From assembly GCA_900312665.1 (NCBI GenBank), contig ONZQ02000013.1, forward strand, positions 682,001-746,000: a stretch of 64,000 nt of DNA, in the 5' to 3' direction. The notes beneath the pieces are model-generated. The model made no database searches and was not told the DNA's origin. It saw only the letters and a program-made list of their open reading frames with translations. Position 1 is the stretch's first letter, and each line of letters opens with the position of its first letter. A program made the translations under genes and the position numbers. Origin of the DNA: Cephalotrichum gorgonifer. Taxonomy: Eukaryota; Ascomycota; Sordariomycetes; Microascales; Microascaceae. Positions 20,284 to 30,134 of the stretch are shown in pieces.

Positions 20284-23200
20284 CTAAGCCTCACCCTTGA
20301 GCTTGTCCTGCTCAACCGAGAACGCATCCTTCAGGAACTCGGCCTCCTCCTTGGTGTGGATACCCTTCATGCCCGTCGCCACCGACGCGCTGGGGTTCCT
20401 TCCGGCGTACATGACGTGACGCCTGTTGTGGTACTTGGTGTTGTTCAGCAGCGTCTCGATGCGCGGCTGCATGAAGCTCCAGGCGCCGGCGTTGAGAGGC
20501 TCCTCCTGCGCCCAGACGATGGTCTTCGCGTTGGGATATGAGTCGAGGTTCTCCTGGAGGAGCTGCCACGGGAAGGGGTTGAGCTGCTCGATACGCGTGA
20601 AGGCGACGTTGTCGAGCTTGTTGTCCGCGCGGTACTTGTGCAGGGCGGCGTAGACCTGTCCGCTGCAGAGGATCACGCGCTCAATCTCCTCACGGGGCTT
20701 GATGGCGCCCGTCTCGTGCTCAGGGTCGGGGATGATCCAGCGGAACCCGCTGTCGCCCGTGAACTCCTCAATGGACGAGCGGGAGATGGGGTGGCGGAGG
20801 AGGGACTTCGAGAAGAAGATGACCAGGGCTGATTGGATGGTTAGCATAATCAAGTCCAAGGTGTAGACTGTGGGAGCGAGGGGAAAAGGTGGGGAGGGGA
20901 AAGCTTACGCTTGCGGAATTGCCTGCACATCTGTCGGCGCAGGACATGGAACAGGTTCGACGGCTCGGTCATATACACAATCTGCATGTTGCAATCCTGG
21001 TGCTGGCGGGCGAGCTTCTCGGGGGTGGGGAAGACACGAGGGTCCTCGTTGCAGAGCTGGAGGTACCGCTCGAGACGTCCGGACGAGTGCTCGGGACCCT
21101 GTCCGTCGTATCCGTGGGGGAGGGACATTACGAGACCAGTTCGCTGCATCCACTTGACCTCGCCAGAGGCGATGAACTGGTCGATGATGCACTGAGCGTT
21201 GTTCGCAAAGTCACCGAACTGGGCCTCCCACATCACGAGGGCATTGGGCGACGACAGGGAGTAACCGTACTCGAAGCCGAGGGCACCGAATTCACTGAGC
21301 GACGAGTTGGCGATGACGAACTTGCCCTGGTCCTTGCTAAGGTGCTGGAGGGGCGTGTGCGTCTCCTCGCTCTCCTGGTCGTGGAAGACGGCGTGGCGCT
21401 GCGAGAAGGTACCACGCTCAACGTCCTGTCCGGACACGCGGACGTGGTTGCCCTCCGTGACGAGCGAACCGAACGCAAGGGCCTCGGCGGTGGGGAAGTC
21501 AATGTTCTTGCCCTCAAGGACCGACTTGGATCGGTTCTTCAGGATACGCTTGAGGTTGCCGTGGATGTTGAAGCCATCGGGCGAAGAGCCGATAACCTCA
21601 CCAATGTGCTTCAGCGTCTGCTCGTCGACGGCCGTGGAGTTGTGGGGAAGCACCTCGGTAGCCAATTCCTTCGGAGACTTGAAACCGTTCCAGGCCGAAG
21701 TGGTCCACTCCTTGGAGGTCGACTGATAATCCTTCGACTTGCCGAAGCTGTCCTCCAACATGCGCCAGACCCACTGCTTGTGCTCCTCGACGTCCTCCTT
21801 CGTGAAGGTACCCTCTCGCAGGAGCTTGTTGACGTAGACATCGATCTGCGCCTGGTGTTCCTTGATGCGCTTGTACATCAGCGGCTGCGTGAACGAGGGC
21901 TGATCCGTCTCGTTGTGTCCATGCTTGCGGTAGCACACGAGATCGATGACGACGTCGTGCTTGAACTCGGCACGCCAATCGGCCGCCAGCTGGCAAACGA
22001 AGTTCACGGCCTCAACATCATCGGCGTTTACGTGGAAGACGGGGGCATCGATGGCCTTGGCAATATCGGTACAGTAGGCGGTGGATCGGGCGAAGCGAGG
22101 GTCGGTCGTGAAACCGATCTGGTTGTTGACGACCAGGTGGATGGTGCCACCGGTCGAGAAGGCCGGGAGCGAGTGGAAGCCGAGGCACTCGTAGACAACA
22201 CCCTGGGCGGCGAAGGCGGCGTCACCGTGGAGAAGGACACCCATGGCAGTCTTGTGGTCCTTCTCGTCATTGTTGTAGTGCTGGATGGCACGAGTCTTGC
22301 CCAAGACAACGGGGTCCTCGGCCTCAAGATGAGAGGGGTTGGCAACAAGAGAAAGCTGCACTCGCTTGCCAGAAGGAGTGGGGCGCTCGAAGTTCATTCC
22401 GAGATGGTACTTGACATCACCCGAGCCCTCCTCGGCGCTCTGAGTTCCGGCAAACTCGCTGAAGATGGACTCGTTCGGCTTTCGGACGACGTTGCTAAGG
22501 ACGTTGAGACGACCACGATGGGGCATGCCGATGACGATATCCTTCACGCCGTAGTCGACGCTGCGGTCGATAAGGGCCTTCATACCGGGGACAAGAGTCT
22601 CGCAGCCCTCGAGACCGAAACGCTTGTCGTTGGGGTACTTGGTCGCGAGGAAGGCCTCGAAGCTAGAGCTCCAAATCAAACGGTCGAGGATTCGACGCTT
22701 CTCGTCGATCGAGTACTTGAAAGGCTGGGGGACCTCGAGGCGCTCTCGGAGCCAGTCGCAGCGGGTGCGGCTGGGAAGGTGGATGAACTCGACACCGAAC
22801 GATCCCGAGTAGATGCCCTCGAGCGTGGAAATGATCTCCCGAAGGGTCATCTTCTGGCGGTCGGCAGTCTTGAATCTCGGGAGGATACCCGGGCCGAGCT
22901 CGAACTCGGCATCCAGGTCCTTATCCGTGAACTGGTAGTACTCGAGGGTCAGTTCCCTAGGCTTCACGTTGCCGAAGCCCTTGGACGTGTTGCGGATGTT
23001 GAGAGGGTCGATGTTCGCCTTGTGGTGGCCACGGGCCTGGTAGGCGCGGCACAGTAGCTGGACCTTGAGGTGCTTCATGAGATCCGCGCTGTCGGTCGGC
23101 TGGTTGCCCAGTCCCGGGGACAGCGGGACTCCGCCAGTGGCGCTAGGCACAATGTTGGGCGGAGGAGTGAAGGCCTGGGAGATGGGCATGTCGCCGCTCT

Positions 23201-23468
23201 CCATGTTCTTGAAGTAGACCTGCCACGAGATATGCACCGAGGTCGGGTCTTCCTTCCACTGGACGTACATCTCGTCGATATAACTCGCTGCACTTCCGGA
23301 GAGGAAGCTGTCGCTCGTACTAGGAGGGGACGAGGTCGCGTTGGTCGTATATTTTGCCGTCTGGCCGGCGAGGGCCATTGTGCGGCGGCTGGCAAGACTT
23401 CTCAATGGCGACGAGGTCGCCGGGCTCAGGAGGCGACTCCCGGCCCTGCAGGCAACATTCCTCAACAT
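20284..23468 (-). CDS. KGD1: 2-oxoglutarate dehydrogenase E1 component, mitochondrial
   Basis: Two exons, 23468-20909 and 20828-20284, encode 1034 residues, a normal family length. The 80-bp intron is GT-AG and phase 1, rebuilding FRKPLVIFFSKSLLRHP. E1 is the thiamine-diphosphate-dependent decarboxylase of the TCA-cycle 2-oxoglutarate dehydrogenase complex in the matrix. Visible features are a basic Ser-rich presequence (MLRNVACRAGSRLLSP), the N-terminal SAASYIDEMYVQWKEDP block, GMPHRGRLNVL, HGDAAFAAQGVVYE and VVNNQIGFTT of the cofactor-binding half, RKHGHNETDQPSFTQPLMYK, and the transketolase-like half with EAQFGDFANNAQ and PHGYDGQGPEHSS. No catalytic block seems to be missing. The strong antisense reading frame is a codon-bias shadow. 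It is convergent with the AAA ATPase. Confidence 0.96.
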
Positions 23469-24078
23469 GGTGGAGGAGGTTTATGATCCTAGAGAAAGGG
23501 GGGAAAGGGTGGTGCTCGCGCGTCGAGTGTTGAGGATCTTGGAGGTGTCGGCGAAGGCGAGGAAGCCTCCGTTTCGAAACTCTGGAACGATGGCAGAGAT
23601 TACTCAGCAAATGGACACCCTACTGTGTTGGTGGCTTCCGTGTGGGGTCTTTTGAGGCCGGAGATGTGAAGCTCAAGGAGTGGCGGAGTAAGTCGTGTGT
23701 TTTTTTTTTGGAGAAAGGGACAACAGGGCAAGAAATGTCCCTGGGTGAAATTAGTGCATTTGAAGCAATACGAAGCAAGCACGAGTGCGAGTGCGATCCG
23801 CAGCAAGTCAGGCAATCGTGACAATCGTGAGGTGAGCGTGAACGGATACGAACAAACGTCCACAGGGGAAGAGAAGAAGGAAAAATGACGAGGCCAAGGA
23901 GATAAGATAGGAAAAAGCTGGAGTTGATCCGGAGAAGCGGCGATGTCACTTGAAGATGCCTCAGACCTTGCCAAAAGCAGGATTTTGACTGGTCAAATTG
24001 AAGATCAGGTGCGCCTGATGACCCACATACGGGACGGCACAGGGGAACGGGGCCCGCAATTATGTAAATCTAGGCCAG

Positions 24079-24094
24079 TCACGGAAGGCCGTGA
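24079..24094. promoter_or_regulatory. Perfect inverted repeat TCACGG-N4-CCGTGA
   Basis: Six-base arms flank AAGG; the core reads CGG-N4-CCG, compatible with a zinc-cluster site. It lies about 610 bp upstream of KGD1 and 820 bp upstream of TFB1. Chance occurrence is possible. Confidence 0.25.
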
Positions 24095-24526
24095 AGTCTC
24101 GGAGGTTTCGGGACGGTTCTTACGGCAAGTGGCGCTGACAATAGCCGCGCCACATCTCGAGCGCCACACCCTCCCAGCATTCTGTCCTCAAGGTGGCGCT
24201 CGGAGGATCGGGATTCAGATGAAGCAGTACCGTTTTCTTCCGTTTTCTTTATTTTGTAACCGCACAGTCTATGCTGAATCAGCATTGGCAAGGAGCTTGA
24301 TTACTTAACACACCCTGCCTAGCACTCTACTGCGAAGGATACTCAAAAAGTTCACGAAAACCTCAGCCCTACCAAACGGACGGAGTTGAAGTCCTCATCT
24401 GACAGAGGATTTTGGTAGCTAGGACGCGGTCTTGCAGAACTCTTGCCTCTCGAACTGAGAATTTCCACATTTTACACCGGATACGCCCCTCCCTGAGCCT
24501 AGATACTTCCTGGGGCTAATCTCCCA

Positions 24527-24573
24527 CAGAGAGAGAGAGAGAGAGCGAGCGAGCGAGTGAGAGCGCGCGAGAC
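24527..24573. repeat. GA/GCGA-rich microsatellite
   Basis: A GA dinucleotide run passes into GCGA-type repeats and ends in a GC-rich patch. It lies in the far upstream region of TFB1. Confidence 0.8.
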
Positions 24574-24911
24574 GCGTTCTCATAACTGTTCGTGCCTGCC
24601 GCCCGCGTCTACTGTATCCGCTAGTCAGGCAGGCCCGGCCGTCCCCCGAGAATCCGGAGCAAGACCAAGAGCAGAGCAGTGGGGGCAAGAGTCACTGGAG
24701 CTAGAGCTATAATAGCAATCATGAGATTGCACACACATTTATGAACACGAAGACCTGCGACGACGGGATACGGGAAGATAGCCTCTCAGCTTCCCAGCTT
24801 CTCAGCAAAGCATCCCAGAGAAGAGCCCCCTGAAGCACGTAATCATCACCATCAAGAGGGATCCGCGAACCCATCAACTGCTGTCATACCAGCGTCCCGC
24901 CAACCTTCGCC

Positions 24912-26963
24912 ATGTCGTCTCATGAGGAAAGCCCGTCCGGGCGTGCTGCCTTCAAGAAGAAGGATGGTGTCATATCCCTTTCTCCCGACCAAAGAACCGT
25001 CCTCTGGACGCCAGCTCCTGGAAACGGACCGCCCACCATTACCCTCCCCGTGGAGAACATCACCAGTATGCTGGCCTCGCCCCCAAGCTGCTATTCAACG
25101 CAAAGCGCAGCATTGGATTTGTTTGGGCGTTGCTGACCGGTGTCCACTCTCACAGACCTACAGAAAACGCCCGACAGCTCCCCGAAAGTCATGCTCAAGA
25201 TTTTCGAGAAAAGGCCCGACGGTGGAGACCCTGTTACCTATCTCTTCCACTTCAATACACCCGCTGCAAAAGCCGAAGCGGATGCTATGAGAGATGTTCT
25301 TTCCAGGGTTATCGGCGCTGTCCAGGGCAACAATCCCGACATCCCCAAGCCAATCCAACCTGTATCCAACGGACCTGCGACCACTCCAAGTGCCCCAGGA
25401 GCCTCGGGGTCCATGACTTTTGCTGCTACTGTCTCATCTCAACCATCATCCGCCCGCTGGTTCGATGATGCGCAGCTCCGCAACGACATCGCCCTTCAGC
25501 TCGAGTATCTCAAGACCGATGCCAACCTGAACCAAACCTACATGGAGGCCCGGGCGACCAAGCCGGACTCCATCTCCCTCGGCGCGTTTAACTCACAGTT
25601 CTGGTCCACGAGGACCCACATTCTTCGTGCATTCCTCATAGATAAGAATCAGCAGAAGGCCGACTATAACGTGCTGTCCACCATTAAGCCGAAGACAGTA
25701 GATGGCGACCTCAAGCTGAACATTACTGAGAAACAAATTGCTCTCATCTTCAAGCAGCATCCCCTGATTATGCGCATCTACAACGAACACGTGCCCAAAA
25801 TCACCGAGTCCGAGTTTTGGTCGCGATTCTTTCTCAGCAAGCTGGCCAAGAAGCTTCGCGGAGAACGAGTTGCCAGCAGTGATGCCCACGACACTATCTT
25901 CGACAGGTACGACCCTAACGACGACCTCAACAACACCGGTGCCCTCAAGATTGCGCCACATGGCATTCCTTACATGATCGACATCGAGGCGAACGAAGAG
26001 AACCAGGGCGGGCTGAGAAGCGGAAACCGAAAAGACTCGGAGATGAGGCCGCGGAAAGATGTGCCCATCCTCAAGAGCCTCAATAGCCTCAGCGCGAAGC
26101 TGATGGAGAACGTAGCGCCCGCTGATGTAGATCCGCATGCTCCAAAGGGCATGGATGAGGCGACGTACAATTCCCTCGTGCTCCGCGACCTACGTGTTGC
26201 GGATGAGGTAGACAGGATCCACCTCCAAATCAACGAGGAACAGGCTTTCTCCTCTAAGGGGGGGGAGGTTGCATCCTCTAACGCCGACGTCTTCGCCAAG
26301 CAGGACCCGGAGAGCGTCTTGCGCCTCTTCAGATCCGACATTGGGCACCTCATCACGACGGACCCCAATGGTATCGACCTCCAGGGTGGCACGGGCATAG
26401 AAGAGGACAGCGACAGCGAGAACGACGACGAGCCCGCGACAAAGCGGCCCCATGTGGGCTCCCGCGCGGCGCGCGCCGCGGCACAGTCCGACATCCTAGC
26501 GGGTATCCGCCGCCATCGCTCGGAGAAGTACGGCGGCGATTGGACCGACGACGCACCCATGGGCCTGCCCCCCTCTGTCGCGCAGCAGTGTGCGCTGACG
26601 AACACTACGTCAGTCGAGTTCCTCCGACAGTTTTGGATGGCCTTCCTGTCGGGCGACCCAGACCGGGCGGCCGAACTTCAGTACCTCGTCGAGGCGCTTC
26701 AGCGGTCCGTGGACAGGATACACGCAGTGGCGGACGATGCGGAGAAGCGGCGTGAGGAGATCATTGCCCTGAAGAAGAAGCAGATCAGGGAGCACTTCGA
26801 AAGGACGCAGAAGAGGATCCGCTGGAAGGCGGAGAGTGTTGGGGGTGGAAAGAGTGCAGTCCTGACACTTATGCAGGCGACGCTGGAGTCGTTGGCTAAG
26901 GCGAGGGAGGAGTACAGGAAGGCGTTGGAGGCAGAAGGCCTGAGGGCTAGTACTGAGGCATGA
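24912..26963 (+). CDS. TFB1: TFIIH core subunit Tfb1 (p62)
   Basis: Two exons, 24912-25065 and 25156-26963, give 653 residues. The 90-bp GT-AG intron (phase 1) rebuilds VENITNLQKTPDSSPKVMLK. Tfb1 is a structural subunit of TFIIH in transcription initiation and nucleotide-excision repair. Its PH-like domain (about residues 10-110) includes GVISLSPDQRTVLWTP, KVMLKIFEK and VTYLFHFNTP. Two BSD domains follow, with signature Phe-Trp pairs in LGAFNSQFWSTRTHILRAF (near residue 192) and ESEFWSRFFLSKLAKK (near 268). The C-terminal half is helical and ends in a coiled coil rich in Lys/Glu. Gene order and length agree with fungal Tfb1. Confidence 0.93.
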
Positions 26964-27280
26964 GGTACAACGGTGAGGAGATAAGCTTTCTCTAGTAATT
27001 TTGGCATTGAGCCCTGGGTGAACGTATACCATTGTTTTATGGAAAACCGGGCAAGACTTCCATTTGGTATACAAAACGTCCTCCTTGCGCGGATCTCTGC
27101 AGAGTGCGTCGGCGATATGGATGTAAACCCCTCACATTGTGGCCATCATATTACCCGTTGCCTCCCCAATTGCGTCCCCAATCAGTGTGCAATTCTGGGT
27201 GTTCATTGTTCCCTTTATTACTCCTAAACCAGTCCTTTCGAACCCTCTAATCTATATAAACCCTCGACGCCCCTTGCCTC
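26964..27280. other. Intergenic, convergent 3' ends of TFB1 and CIA1
   Basis: Only 3' flanking sequence; nothing recognised. Confidence 0.5.
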
Positions 27281-28528
27281 TTATTGTCCAACGGAGACCG
27301 CCCACGTCCTCACCAGCCCATCATCACCCGTGGTGACGAGCATCTCCTCGCCCGCCTTCCTGTCGGGCGCCGAGTCGTACCGCGGGCACCAGATGATGTG
27401 GTTTATCTCGTAGGGTCCGTGGCCGCTGTCATACTTCGCAAGCACGTTCCACTTCCCGGGCCCCGGCTGACCCTTGACCTCCGCGGCCGCGTCGCCTTCC
27501 TCGAGAGGGGGGGTACCCGCATCTTCTTGGTATACCACGATGGTACCGTCGGATCCCGTGCTTGCGAGGAGGCCCGACTTCGCGCTCCACGCCACGGAGT
27601 ATATATCCCGCGTGTGGACCTTTGGAAGGACGGCCTCACAGATCCATTCTTCGCGGAGCGATTTCCTGATGCTGGTTGGTATCGCGCCGAACGACCCACC
27701 GGCCGGCGCACCGTTGTCATCCTCGTCTTCCTCCTTAAGCTTCCAAACGCGAATGGTTCCGTCCGCGGAAAAGGTCGACAGCCTCGGGAACGCGCCGTCC
27801 TCCCTCTCCACCCCCTCCCACGCGATTCCCCATACGGTGCCCTCGTGGCCCGTGAGGACCGCGACACAGACCCACTCCCCCTCCCCATCCTCCCTCCATA
27901 TCCTCACTGTGTCGTCGTAGCTGGCGCTCGCCAGCACATCGGCCGAGTATCTCCTCCGCGAATTCCGTCCAGGCACGTCGGGGCAGAAGGCCACGGCCTT
28001 GACATCCCCCTCGTGCTCATTGAGCACAGCGACGGTCTCCCACTCGTCATCGTCCGCCCCGACGTCCTCCCATATCCAGACAGTCTTATCTCTCGAGGAA
28101 GTGGCCAGGAACTCGCCGCCGGGCGAGAAGGCGACCGACTTGATCTCCGAGTCGTGGCCCTCCAGCACCAGCGTGAACTGCCACTCGTGATCGGGTCCGG
28201 TCCCCGCGACGTCCACCGCGCCGGGCTCGCCCTCGTCGTCCTCCCACCTCCACAGGCCCGCCGTGGAGTCGAAGCTGCCGGTGACGAGGCACATGCCCTT
28301 CTGGACGGGCTTCCATGCCGCGCACCGCACGGAGCGCTCGTGGCCGCGGGTGAGGGTGCTGTGGGCGGTGAGGGTGGTGAGGGAGAAGACGGTCACGGAG
28401 GTGCCGTGGGCTGTGGCGAGGAGGGGGAGGGTCGGGTGCACGGCCGAGAACCAGGCGCGCTCGTAGAGGTCAGGCTTTAGCGGGGCGAGGGGGGAGATTG
28501 TCGCCCGTGGCGGGGTTGGGGAGGGCAT
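27281..28528 (-). CDS. CIA1: Cytosolic iron-sulfur assembly WD40 protein Cia1
   Basis: Single exon, 415 residues. Cia1 is the seven-bladed WD40 subunit of the CIA-targeting complex, which delivers Fe-S clusters to cytosolic and nuclear apoproteins. Blade signatures can be counted along the chain: GHERSVRCAAWKP, VTGSFDSTAGLWRWE, GHDSEIKSVAFSPGGEFLAT, SRDKTVWIWED, HEGDVKAVAFCPD, SASYDDTVRIWRE, GHEGTVWGIAWEG, FSADGTIRVWKLK, HTRDIYSVAWSAK and the last blade GDDGLVRTWAV. Acidic loops (EDEDD-type) between blades are common in fungal members. The antisense strand has a long open frame that I treat as a shadow. It is convergent with TFB1. Confidence 0.92.
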   Translation of the reverse strand: MPSPTPPRATISPLAPLKPDLYERAWFSAVHPTLPLLATAHGTSVTVFSLTTLTAHSTLTRGHERSVRCAAWKPVQKGMCLVTGSFDSTAGLWRWEDDEGEPGAVDVAGTGPDHEWQFTLVLEGHDSEIKSVAFSPGGEFLATSSRDKTVWIWEDVGADDDEWETVAVLNEHEGDVKAVAFCPDVPGRNSRRRYSADVLASASYDDTVRIWREDGEGEWVCVAVLTGHEGTVWGIAWEGVEREDGAFPRLSTFSADGTIRVWKLKEEDEDDNGAPAGGSFGAIPTSIRKSLREEWICEAVLPKVHTRDIYSVAWSAKSGLLASTGSDGTIVVYQEDAGTPPLEEGDAAAEVKGQPGPGKWNVLAKYDSGHGPYEINHIIWCPRYDSAPDRKAGEEMLVTTGDDGLVRTWAVSVGQ

Positions 28529-28931
28529 TTTCCCCTTGGCTGTCTCTCGAGTGGTCTGCCGTAAGGGGCGGTTTGTGACGTGCTGGGCGATGTTCTGTGC
28601 TTACTTATTCAAGAAGGCGCCGATATTCTGAAATTGGCGCTTCAGAAAATGCGATGATGCGGTGCGGTGCGGTGTTTGTTGTCACGGAGCTGAGTGGTTT
28701 AACATGGCGGAGGTGCAGTTGGTGGTCGTGATGGTGGGGCATATCGATAAGATATGGATCCATAATAACTATGTATTATTTGAATCAGAGAGCTAACAAA
28801 TGCGCCTCTCTCCGAGTTCGGTAGTTTAGTCTTAGGCCGCTTACACAATAGACAGTCAACGAGTAAAGGCGCATCATCCACATCCTGTTCTCCTCGGAGC
28901 ATACAGTCCCTGGTATTCTGTCTCTGTGAAA
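28529..28931. other. Intergenic, CIA1 upstream region
   Basis: Upstream flank of CIA1 and of the doubtful orphan that follows. GGTGC-type short repeats lie near 28660. No gene recognised. Confidence 0.45.
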
Positions 28932-29691
28932 ATGCCCAAACTTGTTGGGAGAAGAATTAAATCTCCAGTGCGATCCGCAATACCAAGCACAACAAGAAAC
29001 GCTGGGACAAGCCCTTTACCTGGGCCCTACGGTAAGATATCCTCGACCGAGAGAATCCGAGTATATGAACACTGGCTTTGCATCATTCTAGACGAAGGGG
29101 CGCAGCTGCTTGTTACAACTAGGGTCACCAGTCCCGTCCATTCGTACGTACGAGTGGCTGGTCTTTCTGGATACAGAAGCCAGTCTCACAGCATTATTAT
29201 CGTCGTGCTTAGAGATCGAAAACCCGCTGTACTTTGGAAGCTGGTCGCTGCTCTGGTCCAACCCGTGGCCGCCCTCAAACAAGAATCGAAGCATGCCATT
29301 TGTGCTAGGACTCGACATCCGGCAACATCCAGTTCTGGCTGTAAATGTGGACTTCGAGAGGGTGAAGAGACCGACTCAGGGATCCATGTCTACTTCAGAC
29401 CCGACCACTCGTCGCACCGAGGCCAGGTATGGCAGCATGATCAAGCTACCAGCCTCATATGCGCCAAAGTTGCGTACGGAAATAGAAACTCTGAACACAT
29501 GGGAGACGGCGCCCGTTGCATCAGACGCTCGAGAATGCTCAAAAGCTACGCTACTAACAAATATACGTCGAGGTAGAGATGTAGCCAACTATGGTTTTCC
29601 CCTATCCTCATCGATCAACGATCTGGGGAAAAAGGCTTGGAATATAGCGGCCCTCGAAAACGAGTTGCTCTGGAATCTGTCGATCGGATGA
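28932..29691 (+). CDS. Doubtful orphan protein, two exons
   Basis: Not recognised. A possible gene joins 28932-29031 (MPKLVGRRIKSP onwards) to 29123-29691 through an intron with a GTAAGA donor and a CTAG acceptor, giving 222 residues. The second exon has a globular-looking stretch (YEWLVFLDTEASLTALLSS, FVLGLDIRQHPVLAVNVDFE) and then a polar part without features. A different acceptor (end of CATTCTAG, 29091-29092) leads into another open frame, so the model is uncertain. Base composition is less GC-rich than in neighbouring genes and codon use looks weak. It could be a lineage-specific gene, a decaying one or noncoding sequence. Confidence 0.25.
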
Positions 29692-30134
29692 TTGACACCA
29701 TAAAAGTGAGTGGCTCCATGAGAACGATCGAGATACCCTAGCTCTCAACACCTGAACACGCCGAAGCGCGCAGAGGAAAGCCGGGAACAGATCCGTGATG
29801 ATGAGAAAGAAGAAGGAAAGAACTGCTCGCAGAAGATTTTTCGCCCAAGATATAGTCACAGACCGATGTGGTTACGTAATCAACCAGAGGTGGGATACAT
29901 TGTAGCCAGCCATTTCGTTAAGTGGACCACTTCAAACTTATGTAAAGTGCTGCCTTCCTACATCGTAGGTGATATTATACCACCCACTTTCGCCTCGTCG
30001 ACAATCGCCTCCTCCTGTTGACACTTTCGAAGCTCGACTTATAGTCTTCGCCAGGCGTCACTCTCCGTGTGACATCCCCGTGACGATATACCGAGAGTTC
30101 ACACCCCCGACCGACACACGTTCTAACCGCCACC
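29692..30134. other. Intergenic, upstream of Snu66
   Basis: About 440 bp ending in a C-rich leader with an ACCACC context at the Snu66 ATG. No other element recognised. Confidence 0.45.

Larger units (their letters stand above)
23469..24911. other. Divergent upstream region, KGD1 / TFB1
   Basis: 1.44 kb between divergent start codons. It includes a perfect 6-4-6 inverted repeat at 24079-24094 and a GA-rich microsatellite at 24527-24573. Small reading frames show no family resemblance. Confidence 0.45.

Noticed and set aside
20889..23057. 722-codon plus-strand open frame
   Set aside because: It lies exactly antisense to KGD1. Strong GC3 codon bias opens the complementary frame, and its product has no family features.
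27284..28480. 398-codon plus-strand open frame
   Set aside because: Antisense shadow of CIA1; low-complexity composition and no start context.
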